Origin: Treponemataceae bacterium
Lineage (GTDB): Bacteria; Spirochaetota; Spirochaetia; Treponematales; Treponemataceae
DNA length: 63,832 bases
Direction: 5' to 3'
Assembly (NCBI GenBank): GCA_024402435.1
Contig: JAKSTU010000012.1
Coordinates: 1-63,832 of the forward strand
Positions 16,632 through 26,061 of the stretch are shown here, in pieces. Under the pieces are notes generated by a model. That model searched no databases, was not told the DNA's origin, and worked only from the letters and a program-made list of their open reading frames with translations. A program made the position numbers and the translations under genes. Numbering within the stretch: the first letter of the stretch is position 1; each line of letters starts with the position of its first letter.

Positions 16632-17477
16632 TCAGATGAAAAGTGAGCGGACAGCTTCGTTTATCCGGCGTGCCACGTAAGGATTGTTCATTGTGTAAAG
16701 ATGTATTCCGTCAACACCGTTGGTAACAAGGTCAACAATTTGGTCGATTGCGTAGGCAATTCCCGCGTCACGAATGGCTTCCGGGGAATTTTCGTATTTT
16801 GCCATCATTTTCGTGAATTTCTTGGGAAGCTGGGCGTTTGTCAGCGAAACCATCCGCTCAATGGATTTGCGGTTTGTGGCAGGCATGATTCCCGCTTCAA
16901 TCGGAGCTGTTACTCCTGTAAGCCGAGCACGCTCAATCATTCTGTAAAAACAGTCGTTGTCAAAGAAAAGCTGGGAAATAAAATGGTCTGCACCGGCTTC
17001 GTGTTTTGCTTTGAGAGCCCGCAAATCCTGAAAAACGTCGGTGGATTCAGGATGAAGTTCGGGATAACAGGCTGCATAAATGCTGAAAGTGTTGTCTTTG
17101 TCCCAGTCCTTGATGAAAGAAACCAGCTGGTCTGCCCGGGTAAAATCGCCTGCAGGTTCCACATCCGGCGAACGGTCTCCCCGAAGTGCAAGAATGTTTC
17201 TGATTCCTGCCGCTTTGAACTGCTGAAGAACGTTTTCGGCCTGAGTCTTTGTCAGATTGATGCATGGAAGGTGAGCAACGCTTTCTACGCCGCATACTTC
17301 CTTGATGTGCCGGGCAATTTCTACCGTATTGGAACAGTTGTCACTGCCGCCGGCTCCGTATGTAACACTGATAAAATCAGGGGTCAGGTCTTTGAGTTCG
17401 TCCAGTGTGGTGTACACTGTCTCAATGTTCATCGTCTTTTTGGGCGGGAAAACTTCAAAAGAAAAAACTGGCTTCAT
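16632..17477 (-). CDS. metF: methylenetetrahydrofolate reductase
   Basis: 281 residues, typical length. 'FSFEVFPPKKTMNIE' at the N-terminus carries the catalytic Glu region, 'VTYGAGGS' and 'LALRGDRSPD' the flavin and folate sites, and 'QLFFDNDCFY' and 'PIEAGIMPATN' the later conserved blocks. It reduces methylene- to methyl-tetrahydrofolate, the methyl donor for MetH two genes downstream. The ATG at 17477 has no clear ribosome-binding site. No SAM or cobalamin riboswitch is seen in the 109 bases upstream. Confidence 0.93.
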   Translation of the reverse strand: MKPVFSFEVFPPKKTMNIETVYTTLDELKDLTPDFISVTYGAGGSDNCSNTVEIARHIKEVCGVESVAHLPCINLTKTQAENVLQQFKAAGIRNILALRGDRSPDVEPAGDFTRADQLVSFIKDWDKDNTFSIYAACYPELHPESTDVFQDLRALKAKHEAGADHFISQLFFDNDCFYRMIERARLTGVTAPIEAGIMPATNRKSIERMVSLTNAQLPKKFTKMMAKYENSPEAIRDAGIAYAIDQIVDLVTNGVDGIHLYTMNNPYVARRINEAVRSLFI

Positions 17478-17508
17478 AAGGGCAGTTTAGCAGATAAATC
17501 CGAGTGAT

Positions 17509-17538
17509 TCTATAGGTTTTTCTACAAAACTTTTCCAA
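17509..17538 (-). promoter_or_regulatory. candidate metF operon promoter
   Basis: On the minus strand, TTGGAA (17533-17538), 18-base spacer, TATAGA (17509-17514), with a start near 17503 and a 25-base leader. Both boxes are imperfect. A second possible -10, TAAACT, lies six bases before the ATG. Confidence 0.38.
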
Positions 17539-17586
17539 AGGACAGTTCTTCGCCTTTTTGCCCAAGATGGCGGCTGGTGCTTTGTG

Positions 17587-20157
17587 TTACAGCAGGTCTG
17601 ATACCCGGCGGTAAGCAGCGCTTACAACGGCTTTTTCCTCGTCTGTCAGGGATTCGCCCACTTCGTCAATGAGGGACTCCAGACTGGACGCGCTTTCGTT
17701 AAGTGCAGTTGAAAGGCCCCGGCATGCTTTGTACCAATAGCGTCCCTTTCCGTCAGAAAAGAGACAGATAAAGCCCATTTCTTTGCTTTTTTCCTTTGCA
17801 ACTGTTACACGGAGCACCCATGACAAGGATTCAATCAGTTTGTCTTTGTCTGTTCCGCTTGTCAGATTAAGCTTTTTATCCCATTTGCCGGTTTCCAGTG
17901 GTGTAAGGTCCAGTTTTTTTGCAACCCGCAAAGCAAGAGAAAGTTTTTCCCCTTCAAGAAGTGTGTGGCCGTCTTCCATCTGAAGCACTGCACGCATTTT
18001 CCCCACCTGAGAAAGAAGACTTTCGTTTTCTTCACGTCTGGCGGCTGCTGTAAATTCTCTGCATGGAAGCATTGCAGTTTTGCGCCTCTTGATTGTCTTG
18101 ACCAAAAAAGCTGTTCCGCCGATTGTTACAGTATTTGCATCGGGATTAAGTTTCGGGGCGGAAACCGGAGCATTCTGTCTGTCTTCATCATGTTTTCCGC
18201 CTTTTGCTGAACCACGCTTTTTATCAGACTGAAAGCCCTTTGACACTGCCTCGGAAACAAAACCCTTTATCGCCGGATTAAGCCGTTCCACAACCTTTTT
18301 GCTCAAAGGCGAAACTGACATTGCAAACATTCGTGAAGTGCGGACAATTTCTCCGGCTACAATAATCTGCGGTTCGTTACGGAACATTACGCTTCCCGGA
18401 TGAATGCTGATGTGTTCAGTTGTCAGACTGTGATAATTTTCTTTGCCTGCCCGGACGCACACAAACTGAATCAGTCCAGAAGCAATGCAAGTAAGGTAAT
18501 CGTCTGTAGAACCGCCGCTGAGGATAGGAAGTCCCATCCGGACAACAATCTGTTCCAACTGTTCTTTGATGTTCATTATTTCAAGCAGAACCCGCTGATC
18601 AAGATAATTGTGCTCACAGAATTTGTCTGCTGTATGCTGAGCCCAAGCATCCGCAAAACGCCGGTACAGAATCACATAGGAACAGAAATCTCCGTTCGGG
18701 TCCCGGAATCTGTGGTGAGCCTGCCGCGCATCGGTTTCTTCGCCCTGAGGGAGCACAAAAGGTGACTGGGCAGACATGAAACTTGCTGCAATAAGTACTT
18801 CTTCAATCACTTCCGGATATCTGAGAATTGATTCAACAATGATTCGACTGACGCGTGGAACAAGGGGAAACTCTGCCATCATTTTTCCGGTGGATGACAG
18901 AGAATTGTCACTTTCTACAGCATCCAGAAGGCGGAGTGTTTCAACAGCTCCACGCAATCCTTCCCGTGAAGGCGGAGAAATAAAGTCAAAATCTTCCATA
19001 TTAGTAATGCCAAGTTCACTCATCCGCATTACAACTTCTGACAAATCAGTGCGGTAGATTTCTTCGGTAGTGTACATTGGCCGGGTTTCAAAATCCTTGC
19101 GGGGATAAAGTCTGTAGCAGACACCGGGTTTGGTTCTTCCGGCACGTCCTTTCCGCTGTGCGCAGGATGCTTTTGAAACAACAGTTTCATTCAGGCTGGA
19201 TGTGAACGTAGAAGGATTGTAGAAGTTCAGTTTCGCAAGCCCGCTGTCAATTACTGCCGTAATTCCGGGAATTGTAACGCTGGTTTCTGCAATATTGGTT
19301 GAAATGACAACTTTTTTCCGTCCGAAAGGTGCATTCTCAAAGACACGCTCCTGTTCTTCTTTTGCAAGGCGACCGTACAAAGGCACAAGATGGATTTTGC
19401 GGGCAAAACGGGCGTGACTCAGGCGCATCATGCAGTCTTTGATGACTTTTTCTCCGGGAAGAAAGCAGAGAATGTCTCCTGAGTGGCGGTTGTCAAGAAT
19501 CCTGTCGATTGTGCCTTCAATTTTTGCAAGAAGTGCATCTTCTGAAGCGGGAGTAGTGGTTCCTGCATTTATTGCCGGCGGGTCGTAAATCATGGTGACC
19601 GGGAAAGTGACTGTATCAATGGTAACAATCGGACAACCGCCGAAATATGCGGAAAAAGCTTCTGCATTCATTGTGGCTGATGAAACAATCACTTTGAATT
19701 CCGGACGTTCTTTGAGTATGCGCTTAAGAAGTCCCAGAACGAAATCAATGTTCAGGCTGCGTTCATGGGCTTCGTCCACCATAACTACAGAATATCTGCT
19801 CATCCAGGGATCAAGTTTCATTTCCTGAAGCAGAATTCCGTCTGTCATGATCTTGATTTTTGTGGAACTGTCGGTTTTGTCTTCAAAACGCATTTTGAAT
19901 CCTACAAGTCCCGGATAAGTTGTTCCAAGCTGTTTTGCAATGAATTCGCTTACAGAAAGGGCTGCAATGCGTCTGGGCTGTGTTACTGCAATTACACCGT
20001 GTTCCGAATAACCGGCTTCATGAAGAATTACGGGCAGCTGCGTGGTTTTTCCGCTTCCTGTAGGACTTTGCACTACAATCACCTGATTTTCACGCAATGC
20101 TTCAAGTATGCGCTGTTTTTCCCTGTAAACCGGAAGTTCTTTATATGAATGGCTCAT
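17587..20157 (-). CDS. DEAH-box RNA helicase, HrpA-like
   Basis: 856 residues. Superfamily 2 motifs are in order: I 'GSGKTTQLP' (about 35), Ia 'TQPRRIAA', II 'DEAH' (about 125), III 'SSATM', V 'STNIAETSVTI' and VI 'QRKGRAGRTKPG' (about 335). The helicase-associated domain follows to about residue 600. It is much shorter than E. coli HrpA (about 1300) and ends with a roughly 200-residue region I do not recognise. It should unwind structured RNA, perhaps at stalled ribosomes or in mRNA decay. The ATG overlaps the capA stop by four bases (ATGA), so translation is coupled. Confidence 0.87.
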   Translation of the reverse strand: MSHSYKELPVYREKQRILEALRENQVIVVQSPTGSGKTTQLPVILHEAGYSEHGVIAVTQPRRIAALSVSEFIAKQLGTTYPGLVGFKMRFEDKTDSSTKIKIMTDGILLQEMKLDPWMSRYSVVMVDEAHERSLNIDFVLGLLKRILKERPEFKVIVSSATMNAEAFSAYFGGCPIVTIDTVTFPVTMIYDPPAINAGTTTPASEDALLAKIEGTIDRILDNRHSGDILCFLPGEKVIKDCMMRLSHARFARKIHLVPLYGRLAKEEQERVFENAPFGRKKVVISTNIAETSVTIPGITAVIDSGLAKLNFYNPSTFTSSLNETVVSKASCAQRKGRAGRTKPGVCYRLYPRKDFETRPMYTTEEIYRTDLSEVVMRMSELGITNMEDFDFISPPSREGLRGAVETLRLLDAVESDNSLSSTGKMMAEFPLVPRVSRIIVESILRYPEVIEEVLIAASFMSAQSPFVLPQGEETDARQAHHRFRDPNGDFCSYVILYRRFADAWAQHTADKFCEHNYLDQRVLLEIMNIKEQLEQIVVRMGLPILSGGSTDDYLTCIASGLIQFVCVRAGKENYHSLTTEHISIHPGSVMFRNEPQIIVAGEIVRTSRMFAMSVSPLSKKVVERLNPAIKGFVSEAVSKGFQSDKKRGSAKGGKHDEDRQNAPVSAPKLNPDANTVTIGGTAFLVKTIKRRKTAMLPCREFTAAARREENESLLSQVGKMRAVLQMEDGHTLLEGEKLSLALRVAKKLDLTPLETGKWDKKLNLTSGTDKDKLIESLSWVLRVTVAKEKSKEMGFICLFSDGKGRYWYKACRGLSTALNESASSLESLIDEVGESLTDEEKAVVSAAYRRVSDLL

Positions 20158-21284
20158 CTTCTGTGTCCTTCTGTCTTCATAAGGAGCTTGCGTCGCTCCG
20201 AGTAATAGGTTTTAAATGGCTCTGACAGGTTTTCAAAAAAATCACTTGTCAGCCTTCTGATCACAAAATCTCTGTTTTCTTCTATATGAGTTGTAATAAG
20301 ATCAACTTTCCGTCTTGTAAAATAAATGTTTTCCCCGTTTTTGTGCACGTCAAAACTGAAAATCATGCTGTCGCCCTTGGATTCGTCTTTTCCGGCGGGA
20401 TTTGTGTAATCAGGATTTCTCCGTTGTCCGCTCACAAGATTCCCGAATCCGTAGAAAATCAGCTTATTCGGATTTCCGCCAATATCACCTTCCGGGTAAA
20501 TTTCGTCCCATTCACGAAGAATGTGGGGATGATTTGCCCAGACAATGTCAGCACCGGCTTCCAGCAGCGAGTTGTAATAAGTTCTCCGTGCGTCTTTTAC
20601 AGAGGTTACATATTCCGTATCGTCACAATGAACACTCAGCACAAAAAGGTCGCAGGGATTTTCTTCCCTCAGCTTTTTTACAAGTTCATAAACCTGCTGC
20701 CGGCCGCTTTTGTTGTACGGAACATAGTTTACATAGTCAAGACATCCGTACCAGTTGAGCAGTTCAGTTACCGCCAGAAAAAGGATTTTCCAGCCGTTTT
20801 TCTCAATCATTGTCCAGGTGAATTCTGTTCCGGGACCTTCCCGCAATCCGGAGGAAAAAACTCCACGAGCATTCAGTCCGTCAAAAAAAGCCTTTGTTTC
20901 AAGCATGGAATCTTTGGCCAAGTCATTGCTGTGATTGTTTGCAAGTGAAAAAACGTTGATTCCCGCGTTGATTGCCGCCTCCACGTATTCCCCGTGAACA
21001 TTGAAACTTGGATAACTGCTGTAAGGCTTGGAATTGTCCACCGGTGTTTCCAGATTTGTAAAGACAAGGTCTGATTTTTTGAAAATGCTTTCCACGTCCT
21101 TATAAATGAGGGAATAATCGCTGGTTTTGTAATTTTCTGAATGCGCCATAAGGTCGCCGGTAAAAGTAAGCGACAAGACGCTGTATTCTTTTTGAGCCGG
21201 ATCAGCTTTTGCCTGTGTGCAGAAAAACAGAAAAAGACAAAGTGCAAAAAGTGGGCAAAGCGTACGCCTTAACCGAAAATTCAT
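20154..21284 (-). CDS. CapA-family metallophosphatase-like exported protein
   Basis: 376 residues with a signal peptide (Arg-rich start, hydrophobic 10-24, likely cut after 'TQAKA'). The mature part begins 'LTFTGDLMAHSEN' and has 'VFTNLETPV', 'FSLANNHSND', 'LSVHCDD', 'WANHPHILREWD' and 'FYGFGNLV', the ordered metal-site blocks of the CapA/PgsA family. Related proteins take part in poly-gamma-glutamate or capsule formation, but no capB or capC is nearby, so the role is open. No ribosome-binding site is seen; a TAAAAT box lies six bases before the ATG. The helicase gene overlaps its stop. Confidence 0.82.
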   Translation of the reverse strand: MNFRLRRTLCPLFALCLFLFFCTQAKADPAQKEYSVLSLTFTGDLMAHSENYKTSDYSLIYKDVESIFKKSDLVFTNLETPVDNSKPYSSYPSFNVHGEYVEAAINAGINVFSLANNHSNDLAKDSMLETKAFFDGLNARGVFSSGLREGPGTEFTWTMIEKNGWKILFLAVTELLNWYGCLDYVNYVPYNKSGRQQVYELVKKLREENPCDLFVLSVHCDDTEYVTSVKDARRTYYNSLLEAGADIVWANHPHILREWDEIYPEGDIGGNPNKLIFYGFGNLVSGQRRNPDYTNPAGKDESKGDSMIFSFDVHKNGENIYFTRRKVDLITTHIEENRDFVIRRLTSDFFENLSEPFKTYYSERRKLLMKTEGHRR

Positions 21285-21290
21285 GATATG

Positions 21291-21320
21291 ATTTTATCAG
21301 ATAGGCGTTTTTTTTGCAAA
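21291..21320 (-). promoter_or_regulatory. capA promoter, apparently leaderless
   Basis: TTTGCA (21315-21320), 18-base spacer, TAAAAT (21291-21296), then six bases to the ATG at 21284. The start of transcription would fall at the start codon, consistent with the absent ribosome-binding site. Confidence 0.5.
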
Positions 21321-21369
21321 GCGTACAGGTGTTGTCCGTTTTTTTACCTTTGACGTTAGAGTGTAAAAA

Positions 21370-21461
21370 AAATGTCGCTGGAGTCCGACAGCGATGGCGT
21401 GTGAACTTGTGCGCCAGCACAACTTGAACAAAGCCATCCTGTCTGACGGGAAGCGACATTT
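21370..21461 (+). repeat. structured dispersed intergenic repeat, copy B
   Basis: Best-folded copy. Outer stem AAATGTCGCT (21370-21379)/AGCGACATTT (21452-21461), ten perfect pairs. Inside, GACAG-c-GATGGC pairs with GCCATC-CTGTC (eleven pairs, one bulge), and the tip TTGTGC/GCACAA closes a GCCA loop. The sequence core is shared with copies A and C. It lies between the divergent capA and the transglutaminase gene. Confidence 0.65.
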
Positions 21462-21533
21462 CTTTTGCAATGCTCGAGTTTGATGGCAGTTGCTGTCTGA
21501 CAGGTAGTATTTTTTATCTTTGGTGTAATAAAT

Positions 21534-22598
21534 ATGAAAACATTTTTAAGAATTTCTGCAGTTTTTCTTTTTGCCTGTGCAATTGCAGGGTGTTCTTCAG
21601 TGGGGCAGAATAATGTTGTCATGAAAGGCACTCTGTCAGAAGTGGAGGCTGATTCTCCTGCTGAAGAACAGGACACAGCTGTTGCAAAAATCATCTGCAA
21701 TCATAATGGGGCAGAAAAATCCCTTGTTTTGTATTCCCCTGATTCCCTTGATTCTGTTGCAGACCGCTTTGTTACTTTGAAAGGCCGCGCACAAGACCCT
21801 GAAAACCGTGATTATGCTCTTGTTACAGTAAACAAAACAGGAGAAAATCATCCGTATTACCGTTATCTCGTTCAAGGCGAATTTGAGCAGAAAATCTGGT
21901 TCCGTTATGGAAAAGGAAATTACACTGTCAAACTTTATTCAATCGTCGGAAATCCCCTTGTTTTCAAAGATTACAAAGATGAATTCGGCAATATCTGTGA
22001 AGGAGACATAAGCATTGTCTGCGGAACTTCAGAGCAGTACAAAATCGAACTTTCCCTTTTCAATACTTCTGATGAAAAATCCGCTGACACACCTGACTGC
22101 CGCTTTCTGTATCCTTCTTACGAAATCCAAAGTGACAATCCGCGTATTGTGGCACTTTCAAACTCTGTCTGTGCCGGTTCCAATACAGATGAAGAAAAAC
22201 TTTCTGCAATCCATGAATTCATTCTGAAAAACATTTCATACGATTACACAAGCGCTGGCGGCAGTTCCCGCCGTAAGAAGCAGGATGCGCTTTCAGTTCT
22301 GGACAACAAAGAAGCAGTTTGCGAAGGTTATGCAAAACTTTTTGCAGCTTTGTCACGGGCACAGGGTATTCCCGCTGCATTTATGGAAGGAAAAGCATGG
22401 AATTCCCAGCATGCATGGAACAATGTCCTGGTTGATGGAACTTGGAAACTGATTGATGCAGCAAAAAACGATGCTAAAAGTTACACGGAATACTTTCTGA
22501 AGTCTTTGGACAGTTTCCGTGGAATCAACGGCAACCATGACGGAACAAGCGGTGACGATTTTTATGAAGATGACACGTTTTTTCCCCTTCTTCCATAA
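21534..22598 (+). CDS. transglutaminase-like lipoprotein
   Basis: 354 residues. A lipoprotein signal peptide ends 'FACAIAGC' with the lipidated Cys at 20, so it should sit in an outer leaflet, either at the cell surface or facing the periplasm. The C-terminal part is a transglutaminase/protease-like core: Cys263 in 'AVCEGYAKL', His293 in 'SQHAWNNV' and Asp308 in 'KLIDAAK', a complete Cys-His-Asp triad. Residues about 30-170 are an accessory region without a family I recognise. In bacteria this fold usually acts as a peptidase or cross-linking enzyme on cell-wall or secreted proteins. Confidence 0.83.
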   Translation: MKTFLRISAVFLFACAIAGCSSVGQNNVVMKGTLSEVEADSPAEEQDTAVAKIICNHNGAEKSLVLYSPDSLDSVADRFVTLKGRAQDPENRDYALVTVNKTGENHPYYRYLVQGEFEQKIWFRYGKGNYTVKLYSIVGNPLVFKDYKDEFGNICEGDISIVCGTSEQYKIELSLFNTSDEKSADTPDCRFLYPSYEIQSDNPRIVALSNSVCAGSNTDEEKLSAIHEFILKNISYDYTSAGGSSRRKKQDALSVLDNKEAVCEGYAKLFAALSRAQGIPAAFMEGKAWNSQHAWNNVLVDGTWKLIDAAKNDAKSYTEYFLKSLDSFRGINGNHDGTSGDDFYEDDTFFPLLP

Positions 22599-22719
22599 TC
22601 CGAGGGTCTCTTTTTTTCGGAAAGATAAATACCAGTTAGTTAAAAACCGAAGAAAAAACACCTTTCCGTAAAAATCACACTTTTTTTATCTGCATAACTC
22701 GTGTTAAACTTCCATAGAA

Positions 22720-24555
22720 ATGGGTTTCTTTAAACGAATAGTAGTAGTTTACTCGAGTATAATAATCATTCCGCTTCTTCTGCTTGTCTTTGCCCTGTTC
22801 AACTATATGCGCTCATCCGCCTATCAGAAGCTTGAATCTGCAAGCCTTGAAAACATCACTTCAATTGCGGAAGCAACAGAAGATAAAATAGATTCGTTTT
22901 CTCTTATAGAAAGCGCAGTCCGGGCTGACGAAGATCTGCTGCTTCTTATGAACCATTCTGAAATTGAAGACGAAGATACTCTCATAAATGCCATTATTGA
23001 AGAAGTTTCAGTCATGTCCCGCATGACATTCATTCTTCCTGATCTTTATGCAGTCCGAATTTTCTCTGACAATCCTCTTGTTCCGGAACGTTGGCCTTTT
23101 ATCCTTCAGTCCTCCAGAACAAATCTTGCAGATCTTGACAAGTGGGAATTCAATTACGTGGCTTCTTACATGGGAAACCAGATGGCATATATGGAACCCT
23201 CAGTCTGTTCAACAAGACCTTTGAACCGCAACCGCAAAAACATGGGCTACATGCAGATTGCCATGAAAATGGACGTTTTTTTCGGGCAGCTTTACACCCG
23301 CACTGATGATTTTACGAGTCAGTATGCATTCAGTTTTCAGCTGCCTCAGTCGAATCTGGTTGACTGGGACAAAGACACTACGGTGCGCATGAAATCCGTT
23401 GCAGACAAATCTTTTCCAGGCGTTTTTCCTGAACTTTCTCCCGAATCGGTGTCCAAACTTGCAGATCTGATTTTCGGTGAAATGGATTTTTCAGTTCCCC
23501 TTGTGCAGCAGCAGGATTTGATTTCAGGCGTAAAAGACCTGAAAATTGACGGAAAATCAAGAATCGTTTCTTATCAGATTATTCCACGGATAAATGTTGT
23601 TCTTGTTCAGCTTTCTGAGACAAATCAGATTGATTCCACCGTACTTATGTACACAGGCGGAATTTTCGGGCTTTTCCTGATTATCAGCTTTGTCATGTTT
23701 TTTGTCATAAAATATGCAACAGGGCGCCTTATGACCCGCATTTATTCAGTTATGGACGGACTTCAGCAGGTTTCTCACGGAAATCTTAACGTAAAACTGA
23801 ATGTTGACGGCGGAGATGAAGTTGCTGACACTCAGGCCGCCTTCAATGACATGATGGACCGCATAAACCGTCAGATCGTGCAGATTACCCAGGAACAGCA
23901 GCTTATTGCGGACACTGAGATGAAGGCCATGCAGAACCAGATAAACGCCCACTTTCTGTACAATGTTCTCGAAACAATAAGAATGCAGGCTGTTCTGGCT
24001 GACCAGGACGACATTGTGGAAAGCATAACCGTTCTCGGAAAAATGATGCGCTATTGTCTTCGCTGGCGTGTCCATAAAGTAACTGTTGCAGAAGAAATCG
24101 AGTATGTCAGGTCTTATGTGCATATTCTCAACATACGCAACGACTACGTTATTTCCCTTCAGATAGAAATTCCTGAAGAATTCAATCAGGTTCAGATTCC
24201 CAAAATGATTCTGCAGCCTTTGGTTGAAAACGCATTCTTTCATGCAATCGAAACTGAAGGTGCTGATGCTGTCCTTGAAATAAGCGCGAAAAAAACAGGA
24301 AATGTGCTGGAACTTTGCGTAAAGGATTTTGGACCGGGCATGACACCGGAGCAGATTTCTTCTATAGAAGCGTATCTGGCACAAGACACATTTGAGCGGG
24401 ATTCTGCAGGAAGCATAGGTCTGAAAAACATTCAGCAGCGGCTTGTCATGTTTGCCGGCAATGATTTCAGAATAAGGATTGAATCTGAACTTGGCAAAGG
24501 AACAGCAGTTTTTGTGCCTGTTCCGTTTATTCAGAAAGAATTACAGGAGGAGTGA
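22720..24555 (+). CDS. sensor histidine kinase, YesM/LytS-type
   Basis: 611 residues. Membrane segments at about 7-30 and 304-326 enclose a Cache-like periplasmic sensor of about 270 residues; a HAMP segment (about 327-385) follows. The His_kinase domain has His411 in 'NQINAHFLYNVLETI', and the ATPase domain shows 'LVENAFFHAI', 'DFGPGM' and 'GSIGLKNIQQRL'. This class sits with sugar ABC transporters and senses carbohydrate outside the membrane, sometimes through the binding protein. It lies six bases upstream of its response regulator. No ribosome-binding site is seen before the ATG. Confidence 0.9.
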   Translation: MGFFKRIVVVYSSIIIIPLLLLVFALFNYMRSSAYQKLESASLENITSIAEATEDKIDSFSLIESAVRADEDLLLLMNHSEIEDEDTLINAIIEEVSVMSRMTFILPDLYAVRIFSDNPLVPERWPFILQSSRTNLADLDKWEFNYVASYMGNQMAYMEPSVCSTRPLNRNRKNMGYMQIAMKMDVFFGQLYTRTDDFTSQYAFSFQLPQSNLVDWDKDTTVRMKSVADKSFPGVFPELSPESVSKLADLIFGEMDFSVPLVQQQDLISGVKDLKIDGKSRIVSYQIIPRINVVLVQLSETNQIDSTVLMYTGGIFGLFLIISFVMFFVIKYATGRLMTRIYSVMDGLQQVSHGNLNVKLNVDGGDEVADTQAAFNDMMDRINRQIVQITQEQQLIADTEMKAMQNQINAHFLYNVLETIRMQAVLADQDDIVESITVLGKMMRYCLRWRVHKVTVAEEIEYVRSYVHILNIRNDYVISLQIEIPEEFNQVQIPKMILQPLVENAFFHAIETEGADAVLEISAKKTGNVLELCVKDFGPGMTPEQISSIEAYLAQDTFERDSAGSIGLKNIQQRLVMFAGNDFRIRIESELGKGTAVFVPVPFIQKELQEE

Positions 24556-24561
24556 CTGATT

Positions 24562-26061
24562 ATGATAAACATTGCAATTACCGATGACGAAAAACTCATC
24601 CGCGCAGGAATCAGAAAAATTTTGTCTGATTCAATTGATATTCCGGTAAACTTTTTTGAATGCAAAAACGGTGAAGAAGCATTTGAACTTTGCAGGACCG
24701 AACAGCTTGACCTTCTTATTACTGATATCAGAATGCCCAAAATGGATGGAATTGAGCTGATGCGTCAGGTAAGCGGAATTGATTCTCAGAATAGGCCTTC
24801 TGTTATCGTTCTAAGCGGTTTTGATGATTTTTCTTATGCAAAGGCAGCTTTGTCTTATGGTGCTCTTACCTACATTCTTAAACCTGTGGACCAGAAAGAA
24901 CTTGTTGAAGCAGTGAACAAAGCAATAGAAATATCCCGTCAGAAAGAACAGCACCGTAACGAACTTGTAATGCAGTCTTTTCTCCATGGTGAAGTAGCCC
25001 GCACATCTGATACATCACTTTTTGCCAACGGTTTGTACTGTGTTGCAGTTTCCGGCGACAATCCCGGCTGTTTCTTCGAGAACACTTTTTCTCCCGGAGA
25101 ATATTATGTTCTTGAAAAGAAAAAGAATTATGTTACTGCAGCCATTCCAAAAAGTGCAGGCAGAAAAATCCAGCATTGCGAATCCTGCAAAAATCCTGAT
25201 CCGGCTTCCGTTTCTCTGCGTGTAGGCGTAAGTTCCATGCTGCAGAATCCCTCTGAAATACAAAGCGCCCAAAAGAATGCCTTTGTGTCATTCCTGAGTC
25301 AGTTTCTCAAAATTGAACCCATGTATGTTTTCTGCGGAGGAAAACTCTGCTCTGTCTACATGTGGAATACAAAGCCTGCTTTGGCAGTTGACCAGCTTGA
25401 TCATCTTTTTGAGCAGCTTTTGGGTCGCCTTGAACTGGGAGAAGCTGCCGGTGTGCAGAAATCACTCAATGCAATTTTTGATCTTTTTGGACCGGAAAAA
25501 GGGGAGAGTGCCGAAAAGCTTGAAGAAAATTATGCACAGCTCCTTTATCAGTTTTACGTAAAAATCCAGTCTCAGGTACTCAAGTCAACCCGTTTAGGCT
25601 CTGACCAGGATGTTTATCTTAAAACAAAAGCCCTTATGATTGAAAACATCTGGATTCATTCATCTTTGTCAGAATGGCGTTCCTGTGTGTCAGATTATCT
25701 GGTCTATTCCTGTGCCCTCAAAAAACGCGGGCGCTCGGCTTACCCTTTCATCAACGAAGCATTGGAGTATCTTAACAGTCATTTTACGAAAAACATCAAC
25801 ATGGCGACTGTTGCCAACGAAGTTTCCGTAAATTACACATGGTTTTCAGAAAAATTCACGGAACACACCGGTTTGCATTTCAATGAATACCTTAAGAAAC
25901 TCAGGATTCAGGAAGCAAAACGGCTTCTGGCAAAGGGATGCTATAAGGTTTATGAGGTTTCTAACCTTTCAGGATTCGGAGACGTCAAATATTTCATGAA
26001 AACTTTCCGTGAAGAAACCGGCGTTACTCCGACCGAGTACAAGAAACTTTCTACCGTGTAA
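24562..26061 (+). CDS. AraC-type response regulator, YesN-type
   Basis: 499 residues. The receiver (about 2-120) has Asp55 in 'LITDIRMPKMDG' and 'YILKPVD'. A poorly conserved central region of about 260 residues follows, then two AraC helix-turn-helix motifs at about 395-495 ('MATVANEVSVNYTWFSEKF' and 'VYEVSNLSGFGDVKYF'). Phosphorylated by the kinase just upstream, it should activate the sugar transporter locus at 27388. GGAGG lies ahead of the ATG. Its last 11 bases overlap the end of the GntR gene on the other strand. Confidence 0.9.
   Translation: MINIAITDDEKLIRAGIRKILSDSIDIPVNFFECKNGEEAFELCRTEQLDLLITDIRMPKMDGIELMRQVSGIDSQNRPSVIVLSGFDDFSYAKAALSYGALTYILKPVDQKELVEAVNKAIEISRQKEQHRNELVMQSFLHGEVARTSDTSLFANGLYCVAVSGDNPGCFFENTFSPGEYYVLEKKKNYVTAAIPKSAGRKIQHCESCKNPDPASVSLRVGVSSMLQNPSEIQSAQKNAFVSFLSQFLKIEPMYVFCGGKLCSVYMWNTKPALAVDQLDHLFEQLLGRLELGEAAGVQKSLNAIFDLFGPEKGESAEKLEENYAQLLYQFYVKIQSQVLKSTRLGSDQDVYLKTKALMIENIWIHSSLSEWRSCVSDYLVYSCALKKRGRSAYPFINEALEYLNSHFTKNINMATVANEVSVNYTWFSEKFTEHTGLHFNEYLKKLRIQEAKRLLAKGCYKVYEVSNLSGFGDVKYFMKTFREETGVTPTEYKKLSTV

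Noticed and set aside
16701..17507. 268-residue plus-strand frame opposite metF
   Set aside because: metF is certain by motif; the opposite frame has odd composition and no recognisable domain.
17541..17586. Possible fourth copy of the structured repeat
   Set aside because: Only GCGGCTGG is shared; the diagnostic CAACTTGAAC core is missing.
17478..17586. SAM or cobalamin riboswitch before metF
   Set aside because: The 109-base gap has no SAM-I or B12-box sequence and is too short for a cobalamin riboswitch plus promoter.
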